Shown here piece by piece: positions 33,233-47,500 of a DNA stretch of 64,000 bases. Made by a program: the position numbers and the translations under genes. The notes under the pieces were generated by a model that did not search any database, was not told the DNA's origin, and worked only from the letters and a program-made list of their open reading frames with translations. Position 1 is the first letter of the stretch, and each line of letters opens with the position of its first letter. Origin of the DNA: Panopea generosa (lineage: Eukaryota; Mollusca; Bivalvia; Adapedonta; Hiatellidae); the NCBI GenBank assembly GCA_029582155.1, contig CM055899.1, positions 75,455,522-75,519,521 of the forward strand, read 5' to 3'.

Positions 33233-33831
33233 CTACACTTCTCTTAAAATAAGAATCGTTGAACCAGTTACAAGACTAGTAGTAGATATATAAGATAACA
33301 CATTAAGCTTACCACAATATATTACTTACTAAATAGAATTAATAAGAGATATATAAGAAAAACTGAGTAAATTACCAGCGACGTATTTGTTCTTTGAAGG
33401 ACCCCATTGGAAATAAAATGTACAACTTTATGGGTCATCCTGTGGAAACATATATGTCTCTATATAAATCATTATTTAGTTGAATATTTGTGTAACAAGA
33501 TAACTATATTTAATCTGGAATAGCTGATATATTAAATGTTTAAGCAGTTAACTTAATTTATAGTTTATTTAAAATACCTATTAATGCTTCAGTAGTTATT
33601 TTATGTTAATGTGCTTGATGTATATTTTATTTATGACATACTAGTGTATACATATCGCAAATAAATCAAATAAAAATCTCTAAAGCCGTCGCAATTCCAG
33701 TGCTTTGCCATTAAATATTAAATTGCTATATTATGAAACACTAACATTAAATTCCCACAACCCCACACACAAATATGTGATTTATTGTACACTTTAAGCT
33801 GTATAGAATTTTTTCTATTCCTGTAAATACT
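33233..33831. other. AT-rich spacer
   Basis: I see nothing coding or repetitive here. Confidence 0.4.
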
Positions 33832-34155
33832 TTGTTAGTCTGTGGATTAATGTCCGAGTATCTAAAATGTTTGTTGGCATCTTTACTTGTTTCTATTATT
33901 GTGCATGTTTTTGCACTTACTTCACTATCACCAGTTGCCTTGTCCTGTATGATATACCATCGTAGCTTGAGGAAAGACAAAAAGATGTCTAACACACAGC
34001 TCCACCGACGGCATGTGGCAACAGTAGGAGCTATCATTGTCACAGCTGTAATGTCCCGTATGATGTACCATCGTAGCTTGATGATGGACAAAAAGATGTC
34101 TGACACACAACTCCACCGACGGAGTGTGAAACAGGTTTTTACTTTTATTTATTAA
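33832..34155 (+). other. ORF with an internal 111-bp direct duplication
   Basis: A 107-codon plus-strand ORF that begins with a hydrophobic stretch ('CLLASLLVSIIVHVFAL'). It then has two copies of a basic block, 'MIYHRSLRKDKKMSNTQLHR' and 'MMYHRSLMMDKKMSDTQLHR', 111 bp apart. The minus strand is also open with its own repeat. The duplication preserves frame, but no family is recognised and no splice sites define an exon. It may be a short tandem repeat that happens to be open. Confidence 0.3.
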
Positions 34156-34218
34156 AAGAATCGCGCTAAAATATTAAAACAAGACAATGTAAGAATCTAC
34201 ATAAGTGGTATCTTTCTG

Positions 34219-34460
34219 CTAATCAGAAATAATAATAATAACTACAACGTTTGTCTGTGCATTTCGTGTATTGAAGCCAACTGAATCTCCCTTGTAGTTG
34301 ACACTTGTGATTGTCGTTCTCTCCTTCAATTCAGGAAAAGTAAATATTGAAATACTTTGGCTGATTTGTGATTTGTACGATGAAGCCTTATAAAAGTAAT
34401 ATGTAGTCAAAGTGTAACCGTCGTAACAATACCCGGCGACAATACAGTATAGGCATCACA
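34219..34460 (-). other. unassigned minus-strand open segment
   Basis: The minus strand is open for about 80 codons: 'CLYCIVAGYCYDGYTLTTYY', then 'FYKASSYKSQISQSISIF', and 'TSVNYKGDSVGFNTRNAQTN', ending in TAG. Composition is protein-like (Cys, Tyr, alternating hydrophobics as in a beta-sandwich). The only acceptor-like site ('ttatttcag') would lead into a TGA in this frame. It has no counterpart elsewhere in the window. Confidence 0.25.
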
Positions 34461-34482
34461 TACCTGAAATAACAACAACAAC

Positions 34483-35597
34483 ACGATTCATGTTTTACCA
34501 GAGTCGGTTATTCACGCAGCAATACGATTCATGTTTTACCAGAGTCGGTTATTCATGCAGCAATACGATTCATGTTTTACCAGAGTCGGTTATTCATGCA
34601 ACATTACGATTCATGTTTTACCAGAGTCGGTTATTCACGCAACAATACGATTCATGTTTTACCAGAGTCGGCTATTCACGCAACAATACGATTCATGTTT
34701 TACCAGAGTCGGCTATTCACGCAACATTACGATTTATGTTTTACCAGAGTCGGTTATTCACGCAGTAATACGATTCATGTTTTACCAGAGTCGGTTATTC
34801 ACGCATCATTACGATTCATGTTTTACCAGAGTCGGTTATTCACGCAACATTACGATTCATGTTTTACCAGAGTCGGCTATTCACGCAACAATACGATTCA
34901 TGTTTTACCAGAGTAGGCTATTCACGCAACAATCCGATTCATGTTTTACCAGAGTCGGTTATTCACGCAGCATTACGATTCATGTTTTACCAGAGTCGGT
35001 TATTCACCCAGCAATACGATTCATGTTTTACCAGAGTCGGTTATTCACGCAGCAATACGATTCATGTTTTACCAGAGTCGGTTATTCACGCATCATTAAG
35101 ATTCATGTTTTACCAGAGTCGGTTATTCACGCAGCAATACGATTCATGTTTTACCAGAGTCGGTTATTCACGTAACAATACGATTCATGTTTTACCAGAG
35201 TCGGTTATTCAAGCAGCAATACGATTCATGTTTTACCAGAGTCGGTTATTCAAGCAGCAATATGATTCATGTTTTACCAGAGGCGGTTATTCACGCAGCA
35301 ATACGATTCATGTTTACCCAGAGTCAGTTATTCACGCAGCAATACGATTCATGTTTTACCAGAGTCGGTTATTCACGCAGCAATACGATTCATGATTTAC
35401 CACAATCGGTTATTCAAGCAACAATTTGATTCATGTTTTACCAGAGTCGGTTATTCACGCAACATTACGATTCATGATTTACCAGAGTCGGTTATTCACG
35501 CAACATTACGATTCATGTTTGTTTTACCAGAGTCGGTTATTCACGCAGCAATATGATTCATGTTTTACCAGAGTCGGTTATTCACGCAACAATACGA
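34483..35597. repeat. 41-bp minisatellite array, copy B
   Basis: About 27 units of the same 41-bp repeat as at 1-1504, here more homogeneous. The left edge, after 'aataacaacaacaacac', is the only visible left boundary of the duplicated block. Confidence 0.97.
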
Positions 35598-35654
35598 TGT
35601 AATAATACAAATTAACATACACGTTGTTCATAACAAACGGCCAACGAGCAGTTT

Positions 35655-35955
35655 TGTAGACAAATTCTAAGCTATAACAGACAAATTCTAAGATATAACT
35701 GATACATTCTAAGATATAACAGACACATTCTATGAAAAAACAGACACATTCTAAGATATAACGGACCAATTCTAAGATATAACAGATACGTTCTAAGATA
35801 TAACAGATAAACTTTCAGATATAACAGAAAAATTCTAAGATAAAACAGACAAATGCTAAGATATTACAGACAAATTCTAAGATTTAACAGATAAATTCAA
35901 AAATATAGCTGACAAATTCTAAGATATTACAGACACATTCTAAGATATAACAGAC
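35655..35955. repeat. 21-bp minisatellite, copy B
   Basis: About 14 degenerate units of the 'attctaagatataacagaca' repeat, a few more than in copy A. Confidence 0.9.
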
Positions 35956-37059
35956 ATTTAGCAAAAGGTATCGATTCTTTCGAAAATGCTATTTTGGCTT
36001 CATAAATTGGGATTAAATATAACTGTCCTCAACCCATTAAGATTTACATAAAGCACAATCCGCAAGCGTAGGCAGGAACAACACATGTTACATAAATTGT
36101 ATAAATGAATAAAGAAAAAAAATACCTAAGTTTCAAACGTTGATATTTCCCCTGAATTTTGCACTAAAATATATGTGGCATGTATTCAAACCATTTTGAA
36201 ATTAAAGCTTATTTTACATAAATAATTTCTATATAATTCTGGTTTAAGTTGCGAAATTCAGAAGTCTGTTTTTTACAATGATCTCATGTGTTTCATCGTT
36301 TCTTCATTTAAATGTTAAATACACATTAATTTTTTTAGAGTTTCAAAAGTGAGAGTCTTTTATCTCTAGAACAAGTTTTAACAAGGCATGGAGAGTAAAT
36401 ATTCTAACGGATATATAACTAGAAATTATCTTATTCCAATTAGTTAAAATGATGTGGAGTAAGGTTTTGGGTTTGATCAATGCCGCTGTTAAAAGTTCTT
36501 AGACTCAGTTTATGACAGTTCGCATGTTAAAGAACAAAATCAATCGTTTTCTTCATTTTAATTAAATACCTTTGTATGCAGATGTTCAAAAAGCTTTTAT
36601 TTTATTGATTTATATATTAGGCAATATTTATTCATTCTGTTTACTACCAACATAAAGTTCAGTTAATTTGTTTGATATTTTAACAATATTTATTTAAAAA
36701 CTTTATTAAGGTTACCAAATATTGTCATTTTGTTGCTTAATATCTGATAAATCGTTAAGAACATACCTTACTTTGATAAAATTTCGGTTATGGTTACAAT
36801 ATGGCACAGTTATACTGTCCCATTTAAAGATACAAAAAACTTTTACAAAAACCCAAGGTCATTATCACTATTTGGGTCTGCTACCACTACAAGGCACTGC
36901 TCATCCTTATATTAGGGAAATAGGAAATAGGTATTAGACGAAAGCGTTCACATAGCAGGAAATTATACCTGTAAATTCGTAACTGTTTATATAGCAATAA
37001 AGTGTTATTCAATGGCTACACAATAGTGAAAACATCCATATGAAAAAATGAGACCAGCA

Positions 37060-37222
37060 TCTGGTGTACAATGCATATGCCCCTTGTATAAACACGCAGA
37101 AGCCTACTGCAGCCAAGTTGTCCACCAATTTTGAAAAAGATAAGACCGTGCAGCTATCGTACCTACCATACTCACCAGACACGAATCCTTGTGATTTCTT
37201 CCTGTTTTTCCCCGTCTGCTGA
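37060..37222 (+). pseudogene. mariner-family transposase relic, copy B
   Basis: Reads 'QLSYLPYSPDTNPCDFFLFF' then PVC and a stop. Better preserved than copy A at the YSPD motif. Fragment only. Confidence 0.65.
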
Positions 37223-37819
37223 GTATACACGTTACAGACTATGCTACCGCTTTCTGGCAATGTATTTCTCGTTTGGAAAAGAAAAAAGGTTCAGTCAATA
37301 GAGAGAACTTTGAAGAGATGCACTAATGAAAATTAAACTGAAAATCTATATATTAAATATGGGCTTTGGCTCAAATTTTCTAATTTCAAGAAAAATATTT
37401 CCATGTACTTTCAAATAAAGAGGTCCTGATGATCACCGCAGAGTTTTTAAAAGCTATGTTAGTTTAACACTCCGTAAGGTAAAATCTTGCATGTTAAATA
37501 TATTTCATATTTATAAGTTTTCATATATAATACACTTTTTTTAACAAAGAAGAATGCTATCATTTTGTTATGGTTGGCTTGAATGTAATAACCATCAAAA
37601 TACCATAATTCGTTAAGTTAATAGTGCTTTGAAAACCTGGACCCAGATCCCGACTCCGAATGGTCAATCTTTTTCTGACAGGTTTAACAATGGCATTTTT
37701 AAAGAAAACAACACATGTTTAAAAGTGTATGTACAACGGAAGAACTGAGATTTATTTAGCGGGATGAGAGGTGTTTAGCGTATTGAGAGGTGTTGAGCAG
37801 ATTGAAAAGCGTTTGTAGC

Positions 37820-38010
37820 TTGCATGGCAATGCAGCAGCACACAACAGCCAAGTTGAGCAGCAATTATGGGAAAGAAAAATTTGGTTGTACAACTGTCCT
37901 ACCCACCGTACTCGTCAGAGTTCAGTTGACATTTTTTCGTAACTGAAGAAAGTGCTGTCAGGCTGCAAATTTACGGTCAGAAATTCATTGCTACGACCAT
38001 TTCAGTATCT
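37820..38010 (+). pseudogene. mariner-family transposase relic, frameshifted, copy B
   Basis: Counterpart of 3655-3860, with the same 'HGNAAAHNSQV' start and further small indels in the LKK region. Inactive. Confidence 0.7.
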
Positions 38011-39217
38011 TTAAGAGTATAACAGTTGCTATGGCCTTATAATGTTCGTTTTACTCGTTAGATAATGTTATTCGGTTAAAGCCCATTTCAACTCCCGAAA
38101 AATGAAAATTTTCATAATAACGAAATTGAAATTAAATGTATTTGTAATTTGGTAAAAGCCATTCCTATTACTCCCTTATTGACTGCTTTTTATTAAGCAG
38201 ACCGGTGTTTTTTATTTTCTGTATATCAACATTTACACCTAATATCTCGAGAGGATATTTAGATTTTTAGGAAGATCACAGAGATATACATCACTTTTTA
38301 GTATCAATACATTTTATTAAATCATAACGTAGAAAGTAAGACAGTTTTATCCACTGCCTTTGTACTTTATTACACGGTTGAGACTGCGTTGCAGTTTTTT
38401 TAGAATGAGCGGAAATCAGATTGTTATAGGCGGATTTAGACCGTTGCGTTGGAGTCCATTAGGAGTCTTGTACTGCTTGACGAATTCTTATTTATGCAAA
38501 GCAAAAGACATTACTCCAAAAGATAGCATGAATAAGAATTTTCATCCTCCAATTACGTATCTTATTTTACTCGCGATCCGCTATACACCTGCATTTGATT
38601 CATGCACCACTATGTAGTGTTGGTTTTTAGTAAAATTATTATTTACTTTTTATATGAATGAATTGTCACTTCGTTGAAATAAATCAACTCGTGTGTTCAA
38701 TCCAATAATACACTTATGAGAATCTAGGGTATATGTGATGTATATGGAAAGTATCTAGATGCAAGCGCTCGATAAATTCTAAACACATTTCCTACAACCC
38801 CATGTGATGTAACAAGAACAACATATACTTCGCGTAAAGTACCGACCGGCGCGATTCCGAACAATCTTCGTGACTCTCCGGTTTCTGGCGGAGGTATGTA
38901 TCGGAAAGAGACGACCAATATTTTGTAAACAAACACCCGCACAAAACAATTTGAAATGGTGTACATTATATTTATCATTTCGTTTGCATACTTTCACAGT
39001 TGTCAAATATATATGTAATTTATTATCTGAAAGAGTAAATCTGATTTGAATTGTGACTAAAAACGACCGTTTCGGAAATTGATGAGCCGTTAAAGGATTA
39101 CACTAAAATTATTTCAGCTTTTGATCCATTTCAATGAATTATAAAAAGAAACAACTCCGATTTCCCGTTAAAACTCCTAATTGGTTTCTATTCTAGAATT
39201 TTTTGATAAGACCATTG

Positions 39218-39340
39218 GTGTCCGAGTGGTCTAATGGACTTTATCGAAAGACCACTTACCTTTCATCGCTAAAGTCATTAGTTCGATCATCGCTCGGTCC
39301 AACAACTTAACATAAGCATCAGCCAGTTTATCACACGACT
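39218..39340 (+). repeat. old tRNA-derived SINE head, copy B
   Basis: 'gtgtccgagtggtctaatgg' and 'gaaagaccacttacctttca' correspond to the head of the 15548 SINE. More complete than its copy A counterpart. Confidence 0.6.
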
Positions 39341-39890
39341 CAAGCGTAATAAAAAAGAATCGTTGATAAATACATTTACAGGATCGCAGTTAAAACTGAT
39401 TTTTATCTCCGCTTAAACCCTTAGATTAATTGTATGGAGCATATAGTGGTTATTGAAAATTTATCATCCATTACCTATTTACAACTTCTGTGTACGTTTA
39501 TTCTATATAACACAGCGACCTACTTGACAAGAAGGAAGTACAATGCGGATATAGTACATGCTAACTTTTCAAAACAAAACTTATAAAAGTATCTAGCTAT
39601 TATCTAATGACTGAAGTTGTGTAATACCATCTGCGGTATATAAACTTCCGTATGAAAGAGAATTAAGTGTTGTTTATTTAAGTTATTTTATCTGTTTGAA
39701 ATATGAAGTTTTTGTGCAATGTAGTGTGTAGACAGTGGACTATTAGCTAAAGATATGCACTAGCTATCCGTACTTCAATTAATGAGTTGCTTTGCATATT
39801 ACCGTATAATAAAGGTAAGTTAAAATTAATGATCAATTAAAAATATATGTGCTTAAATTTATGCACCGTTTGTTTCCAACGCATGTGCAG

Positions 39891-40015
39891 ATTATTGTAA
39901 GTGTAGATTTAATCCTTACATGAAGTTGGGTGATGTATACGAATGCATGGGTAAAGTATATAAAATGATCAGCGCTGGTTATACACCTGGGTATACAGTT
40001 GAAGTGCAATGTCAG
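39891..40015 (+). CDS. conserved orphan exon, cysteine-rich, upstream of receptor B
   Basis: Counterpart of 5693-5817, with acceptor 'catgtgcag', donor 'cag|gtata', identical protein and phases. Both base differences between the copies are silent. Confidence 0.55.
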
Positions 40016-41494
40016 GTATAAAACTACACGTCGCCATTCCTCCTATTTAATGCATAGTATTATTAGGTATATTCACATGCGTACTTAATTTTTATTTTGA
40101 ATTTTATATATTTGTACTCATTGATTGCGTGTGCATTCATTAATCGCCGTTAAGTGAGGTATGTCACGTATAAGTGTACATCGGATAAGCAGTAGAACAT
40201 ATATGATATCAAAAGATAAAAAGTTGGTAAATTTTGTGTATTGATAACAGCTTAAACTTGATATTTTTTATTCTGTTAAAGTGCCAAACCTTTCAATATT
40301 TGAGACGAAGAATGTTAGGGCCAGGGTAAATTTATAGTTGAATTTTGAACGACGAAACACGAATATCAAACTTTGTTAAGGGTAAAATGAATTAAAATGA
40401 ATTAAAATGAAGGACTTTTAATATTGGAATATATAACATTTCTTTCCCGTGATGGTGAATACTATCTTTCCATACAAGATTTTATCTGTAGAAGAAAAAA
40501 TAATACATGCATTTTAACTTTCAAATTTATTTTTCATATCACTAAGAATCCCTGATTATAATCAATTATCTTTAATAATTCGCACCACTTTCTACTGAAG
40601 TCGTCCGCACGTGTAAGTGACATTTGTTTACAAATACAGGCACATTTATCTTACGGATCTTGTAAAGCACAAAATCACTGATCTGGTGATGTTTTTGTTG
40701 AAAGCATAATACAATAAATGCAAACCAAACGTTTCAAAGGATATCTAAGTCGAGCTTTAAATGAAACAAAGATGATACGACTATACACACCTATACACCC
40801 ATGATATACGTATATCAGTATAAAATTGAAAATGATAATGTATAGCCGTCAAGGAGAACTGAACACGTAGATTGTTTAACAATATTCTATATTGTAATGC
40901 TGCGCGTCTCTAGCCCATGTCCAATACGTCGCTGTTTAAAAGAAACAGAACCTACAAAACAGTATAGACATATAATTGCTAATAATCTACTGTTATTTCC
41001 AAGAAACAATAAAATTATGTTTTGAAACGTCACAAACATTTGGGCTCCTTGCTTAGATATTCTGTTATCTACCCAGTTTTATACAATCATGCTTGACCTT
41101 CAATATAAGTTATTCAAAATAAGGATTACAATCAGATGTGTTGTTAACTGATAATTCTTATAAATCTTGTCTAGCTTCAAAGTATAATTTAGTTCAATAT
41201 AAGTACATTTTATACAGTATTACAAGTGTATACAATAAAAGAAAAAGGATTAGTATAATTTAACTCCATATGCATATTTCCCCTGCATTTTATGTGCTTT
41301 TAGCTTGGAAGTCTTCCGTGTACATGCCACGCTTGGAAATAGGCGTGTCTCGCGCCATTTATGTTTAGCAATTAGTATAATAATTACATATAGCAGAATG
41401 TGATTTTTTGTGAATATTAAATTTCATTTCTACATTCAATTTGTTTCTTTTGAACAAAATGTGTCTTGTTTAAATTCTATTTATTGTATTCCAG
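40016..41494. other. AT-rich stretch between orphan exon and receptor B
   Basis: Counterpart of 5818-7314. Nothing coding is recognised. Confidence 0.45.
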
Positions 41495-41564
41495 AAGATG
41501 ACTAACAGTTATGCTTATATAGTATATTTAATTACTGCGAATATAATATGTTACACGGTTGCAG
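41495..41564 (+). CDS. receptor B exon 1: signal peptide
   Basis: Same leader as copy A except Ala2 to Thr. The acceptor-like 'gtattccag' before 'aag atg' is kept, and the donor is 'gcag|gtaaat'. Confidence 0.8.
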
Positions 41565-44500
41565 GTAAATCTATTCCTTTCCACCTAATAAAAGTATTAC
41601 ACGGATATTAATATATTGCACACTTCACAGCATACTTTTTTTAACAAACGTTTCAATGACAAACACACGCCAAAACATACACATAATATCGCAATTAAGT
41701 TATGGGAATATCATTTTAAATACATCAAAAGTAATCTGTTTAAACAGAATTTATTTTAAGAATTGATGGATAGAAATAAATGATCGTTCTGTTGGAGTTT
41801 GTCATAACAACATTTATCTGTAATTCTTAAAGTAATACTAGTTTATATAATTATGAAAAGTCATATATTACAATTTAATATGAAAGTCAAGTTATACATA
41901 AACGATAGCAATAATTAAACTATATAAACAATTGCAGTTACCATAAATTCGGTTCGGATTAAAGACTCAGTTGTTCCAACAAAGGGATCTACCATACAGC
42001 TGATATGCAGTATCTCAGATTTTACATCAGATACAGCAGTAACATTGTACAAGACGGACACACCGAATATAGCAGAAGGCACACGAGCACAGGTACAGTG
42101 TATAGCTCATGCTTGTATAGCTGGCTTACCTGCATATACATATTCCAGTGACGACAGTCATATATACGTTAATATCACCCACTTGAGCCAGAGTACAGAC
42201 GGGAAATGGTGGACATGCCTGTACGGAACACAAAGGAAGGCATTACAACTTGTTGTTTACTGTAAGTTCTATAAAATATTATTGTTTATTTTTGGCAGGT
42301 TTCTGTCATAAACTCCAATACATTTTACAATAACTTAATTTTGTATGCATGTCCTAATTTAAATACGAATGTATTATTATTATTATTGGCAATATTTGTT
42401 AAAATTATTGAACAGATGACATTATAACATATATTTATAACATTTTGTTTTGGTTCACCGATTCATCAATTCCATTAGCTCGGAAACTTGAACTACTATC
42501 GTTTATAGAAATATTATTATGTGAATATCAAATTTTCAAAATTTAAGACAACTACAGGCTATTTATTTGTATATGGTATACTCAGGAGCATAGACATGAA
42601 TTTGGTATTTGTGCGGGTAAATATTTACAAAACTTAGACTTTAAAACGAGCAGCACCAACGAATTAACAATGACATATGCGAATTCAATTTAAGATAATT
42701 GTAAAATAATAACAATTGGACAATTATTGGTGCGGCGTACAAATTAAATGCAAAAATAAGTTTGGAAAATAGCTACATAATGTAGACAAATTTGGGACTA
42801 TGCCACACCCGTGTATGCGCCCATGATACTACATATGCAATGATATGCCATTATTGTACAACACGTATTATGTTATGCTAACAGCCTGTCTGATAAGTTC
42901 TTTATACATCAACAAGCACCAACTCCTATGTCATTTTAACAGCTATTCCCCAGTCCTTAACTTATGGGCGGGTGCCATCTGAACCGCAAGATCTATCAAA
43001 TGAAAGTGTGGTACTCGAATGCAAAACTGTCTGTGTCTATCCTGCACCAATATTTGGGTGGTTCTACAGCGAGGTAAGACAATTAAGATATCCAAATATT
43101 TCTAAATCTTACATTACAATTAAAGTAATACTGGTAACGTTTAGGTAAAGTTCAGTTTGCATTATTGTTATATTTAAAGATAAAGTAAACTATAACAAGT
43201 TAGTATACCTGAAAGATGGTTTTCATCTTTATTTATTATTTTAGAAAAGAAAGAGTTTACGGTCAACATTCTATGAAATATACATAAATGTGTTTTTTGA
43301 GACATTAATATATATTTACATTTTCTCCGTAACTCAATGAAAAGCTTATTCTTGAGAACGTTCCTTTATTTTTACATTAAAATCAAACACCAAACACAAC
43401 TATACATACACGTACCATTAGTATATATTAAGTTTAAATATTTTTGTCCAGAGTGGAACATCTCGACAACTATATTCTACATCAGGTGTTGCTGGAGACG
43501 AGACCGACAGCTCCTGTACAGACTCTGAGAAGCTCTATACTTCAACATTGACATTGGCACGGTACACAACGTTCGCTGGAAATGCAAATGAAACTGTCAA
43601 ATTTGAATGCGGAATTCCAACATTCCCAGGGTTGCCTACTGCACTGTACACTCCACTGTCGCCAGATATAACATTTTCCGGTAAATATATTTGCCTACCA
43701 AATGCTCAATACAACCGTGTCTGCTATAATGCTTTCTTTGGACAAATTTTATACTTCCAACGAATGCTTTTATCAGATATCATGTTAAACGATTGCCAAT
43801 TTTAACGAGGTGGTAAAGAGTCAACATATACGAATAAACAACAAACCCACACAAAATTGAAAGTATTGATTTTCGCCAAATATTTTTAATATCACAACAG
43901 ATAACGCCATCGGAATGCTGTTAAGTCACAGAGTCACACGTGATTAATTGATTTTTTTTCATTAATTCTATCATTTGTAACAAAGATGATACTAAATTAC
44001 AGGTTGATATTTTTTGCATAAACGTCTATCTTTAACAATTAGTATACTGTAGAATGTCACCCATTCTCGGATACCGGTTTACATAAAATACCCTTTACAA
44101 TTTGACGTTATTAAGAAATATTACGATATCTTCCTTTTATACTTTCAACTTTACTTGACACACATTATTTATGCAAATCACTAACAATTTTCTCATATAT
44201 GTTGTGGGTGGGAGATCCATGACCGTGTAACAAAGTTCACGAGTAATCACCACAGAGATTGTGGCCTGACTGGGATTCTAACCCATTGCCCCATGGTTAG
44301 ACGCGTTACTGGCTGTGTTAGTTGGGTCGGCCCTCAATATATTATGACTAACATTGAATTGTCGGTAATTATTACAGCGAGCTGAAACAAAACAAGATGA
44401 GTGTAAACTGATATGGTACGAAAAAGGTTTAAACCTGCTGATGTTATTTGAAACTATGTTTTCTTTCAATAATTTTCTAATTTACTTAGCCGGGTCGGAT

Positions 44501-47500
44501 TAGCTCAGTCGGTAACGCGTCTGACTATCAATTTAAGGGTCGGGTCATAGTTCGAATCCCTGCCTGACAACAGCCTCCGTGATGATTAATATACGACTTT
44601 TGTTTTATTATCATTCGTCTCTCACTGCTGATTCTAATGGGAAAGCTACATGCGGGGATGGGGTATGCTCGAGAACTGGTTAACCTTTCGGGATCCTAGA
44701 AAACAGTGGTTAGGTTAACTGATCATCTGTTAGCCCTTGATTGCATAAAAACGTCGCTAAATATTCAATCAATCAATCAATCTTATTTGCTTTTCTTAAA
44801 TGAATATAAATAATTTAATTTATTTTCAAAGTAAATTCGAGAAACTGAAAAGGACACTACATGGTAAAGGATTTTCACATGCATTGCCGTGTAACATATT
44901 TTACAGCTTAAATGCACAAAGCGATCTGCCAAACATCCTGCCATCATATAAGGATTTTGAACAGCTGATATCATGGAGGGTTTATCTGCATGAAGCACCC
45001 TTGCCCTGCAGTGGCTATACATCTATATTATAACCTTATAGAAATTGTCCAACATCAGACAGAAAGTGTATATCACAATACATATTATAACCATAAAACC
45101 ACAATACCGACCTCATTCAACTTTAGATACATTTTAAATTTCACATTAACCTCGTGTTTTCTTTTCATGTACTTGACTTTGACCTTTTCTGGTTTGGTGG
45201 CGGGAACAACGTAACTATTCGGCAAAATGCAATGAACTCGGATGGAGTTACATATATCACGTTTATACTGACTGCATCGTACGAGCTAACTCGTGCTCTA
45301 TATCTTTGACTGAACGTTACACGTATATGCATTTATTTTCTGTAAGTCCATGTTAAATACATTTATTTTCTCTCTTAATAGTTAAAACAACCAGTGTTAC
45401 TTTGAAAGATGGTCCAAACCAACCGACTAATAACTCTTTCATCACCGTGACCAGCGGTGTACCAAAGACACTGACCTGTAGTCCAAGTTTAAGTAGACCA
45501 GCTGCAACAGTAGTGTGGTATCTTGATAATGTGGAGAGACAGAGATCCACGTCGACAAACTTCGCATTCACCCCATTGAACAACTATCATGACAAGCATT
45601 TGTATTGTAAAGGATTCAACATACCGCCTGAGAGTGAAGCTGTGCTATCCTTGAAGTCTAAACTATTTGTCCAAGGTATGTACATGGCGACTTTAAAGCG
45701 AGTATGAAAGCTGCATTTGTGTGTCTATATTATTCCAAGGTTACTATTTATAGCAATATTGTTAATTTAATTACTGTTATGATAAACACTCGTGAATCAG
45801 CAAAATATGATTCATAAAACATAAAACAACATTCTCGCCCGTTTCCATAATACTGACTAAAGCCTGAAGCAATATTAAATGAGCTCCATTTTACCACCCG
45901 CATAACATTACACATTTATATTTTGTTTATATTACAGTTCAAGTGTCAAATGTAACCATATCGCCTGGTACCAATGGTACGTTAGAAGTAACCAATGGTG
46001 ATGAGACGACACTTACCTGTACACCAGGGACCAGTAGACCGGAAGCCACCGTTTTGTGGTATATGGGTACAGTGAAACAAGCAACTACGGGGAAAAGGTT
46101 CAGTTTCACACCAACCAGCAGGAACCATGGTGAAGACATATATTGTAAGACATACAATATACAACTAAAGAGTCAGGCTGTGTCTTCAAACAAAATAAAA
46201 CTATATGTCAGAGGTATGTGAAATATAATGCATGTATATATAACACAGAACATAAAAGTTATGAATAAAGAATTAACATATACTTGCAAAATGGTCCTGG
46301 ATTGGTTTTAGGGGTGTGACAAATTATGTCAGTTATACGGCATAAACCGAATAAAAGTCGAAACTCAATAGAATCTAGTGCTTGGTAGCTGCTCTTGGTT
46401 TATTCGGTAACCAAACCAATGATGATAGAAAAATATAGTCGGAAAAGAAATGTTGAATCAAGACTTTAGATATGATGCTTTAAAAAAATGCGCGATAATA
46501 ACAACAAATATAATATTACAATTTCGAAAATTTTCTGTTTCTAAATTAAATTTAGTACTCATATAATAAGAAGCAGTGGCCGGTTTCACTTAACATCTCA
46601 AGCTGAGACTTTCCTCAACACAAAAATCTTGATTTCTGTAAATAATAACTATAACTCACTGCACAGTAAATGATTACTCAGAATTGAAGTCACAACAATA
46701 AATCTGTACTTATTGGAAATAATAACATGCAAAAATATCAATGTACATAAAGCTACAGCATTTAAAAAAAATGAATTGAGATAAATCTCAAGTTGAGATG
46801 CTAAATGAATATAGAGCCAGATATTTCTTGATTATATGCATATGTTGCAATTTTTTTCCAAAATATATATTGCAGAAGTGTGGGAATGTCGTTCATTATG
46901 TGATATAATCACAATTCCTGTAAAAGAAATGCTTATTGGTATCTCATTATCTTACTTATCGTTTGGTTATAAAAAATGGAATACAAAATATATGAAATAA
47001 AAAACAACAACATATGTATGTATCTGCAGATGCACCAAGAGCATCTACAGATCTGACGACCAATTTTACCGGAAGTCTCCATGACAACGTCACCCTGACC
47101 ATGACTGTCGTAGCATACCCAGCACCATCAAGTTTTATTTGGTCAAATCTGACTGGAGGGACATCATATTCTAAAATAACACCAGGACAATATATAAATA
47201 TACTGACGCATGCTAGGCGCTCTGAACTGATTATAACAGATATACAGGAAGGTCATTTTGGACAATATAAAGTAAAGGTGGATAATGGTGCTGGCATTCC
47301 ATTAACACAAATATTTTTCATCAATAAACAAGGTTAGTAGACATTTATCAACACTAACATTATTAACAAAAAGAAAGAGATAGACAAACTATATCAATGA
47401 GCAACATAATTTACCAATCATGACAGACAAAATGGGGTTAGTATGCAATGCATGTGAAATGTCCGAAAGCAAATAAGTTTTATCAGAAGTTTGAATACAT

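Larger units (their letters stand above)
35956..39890. other. AT-rich intergenic region, copy B
   Basis: Counterpart of 1804-5692. It contains only the mariner relics and the old SINE head. Confidence 0.55.
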
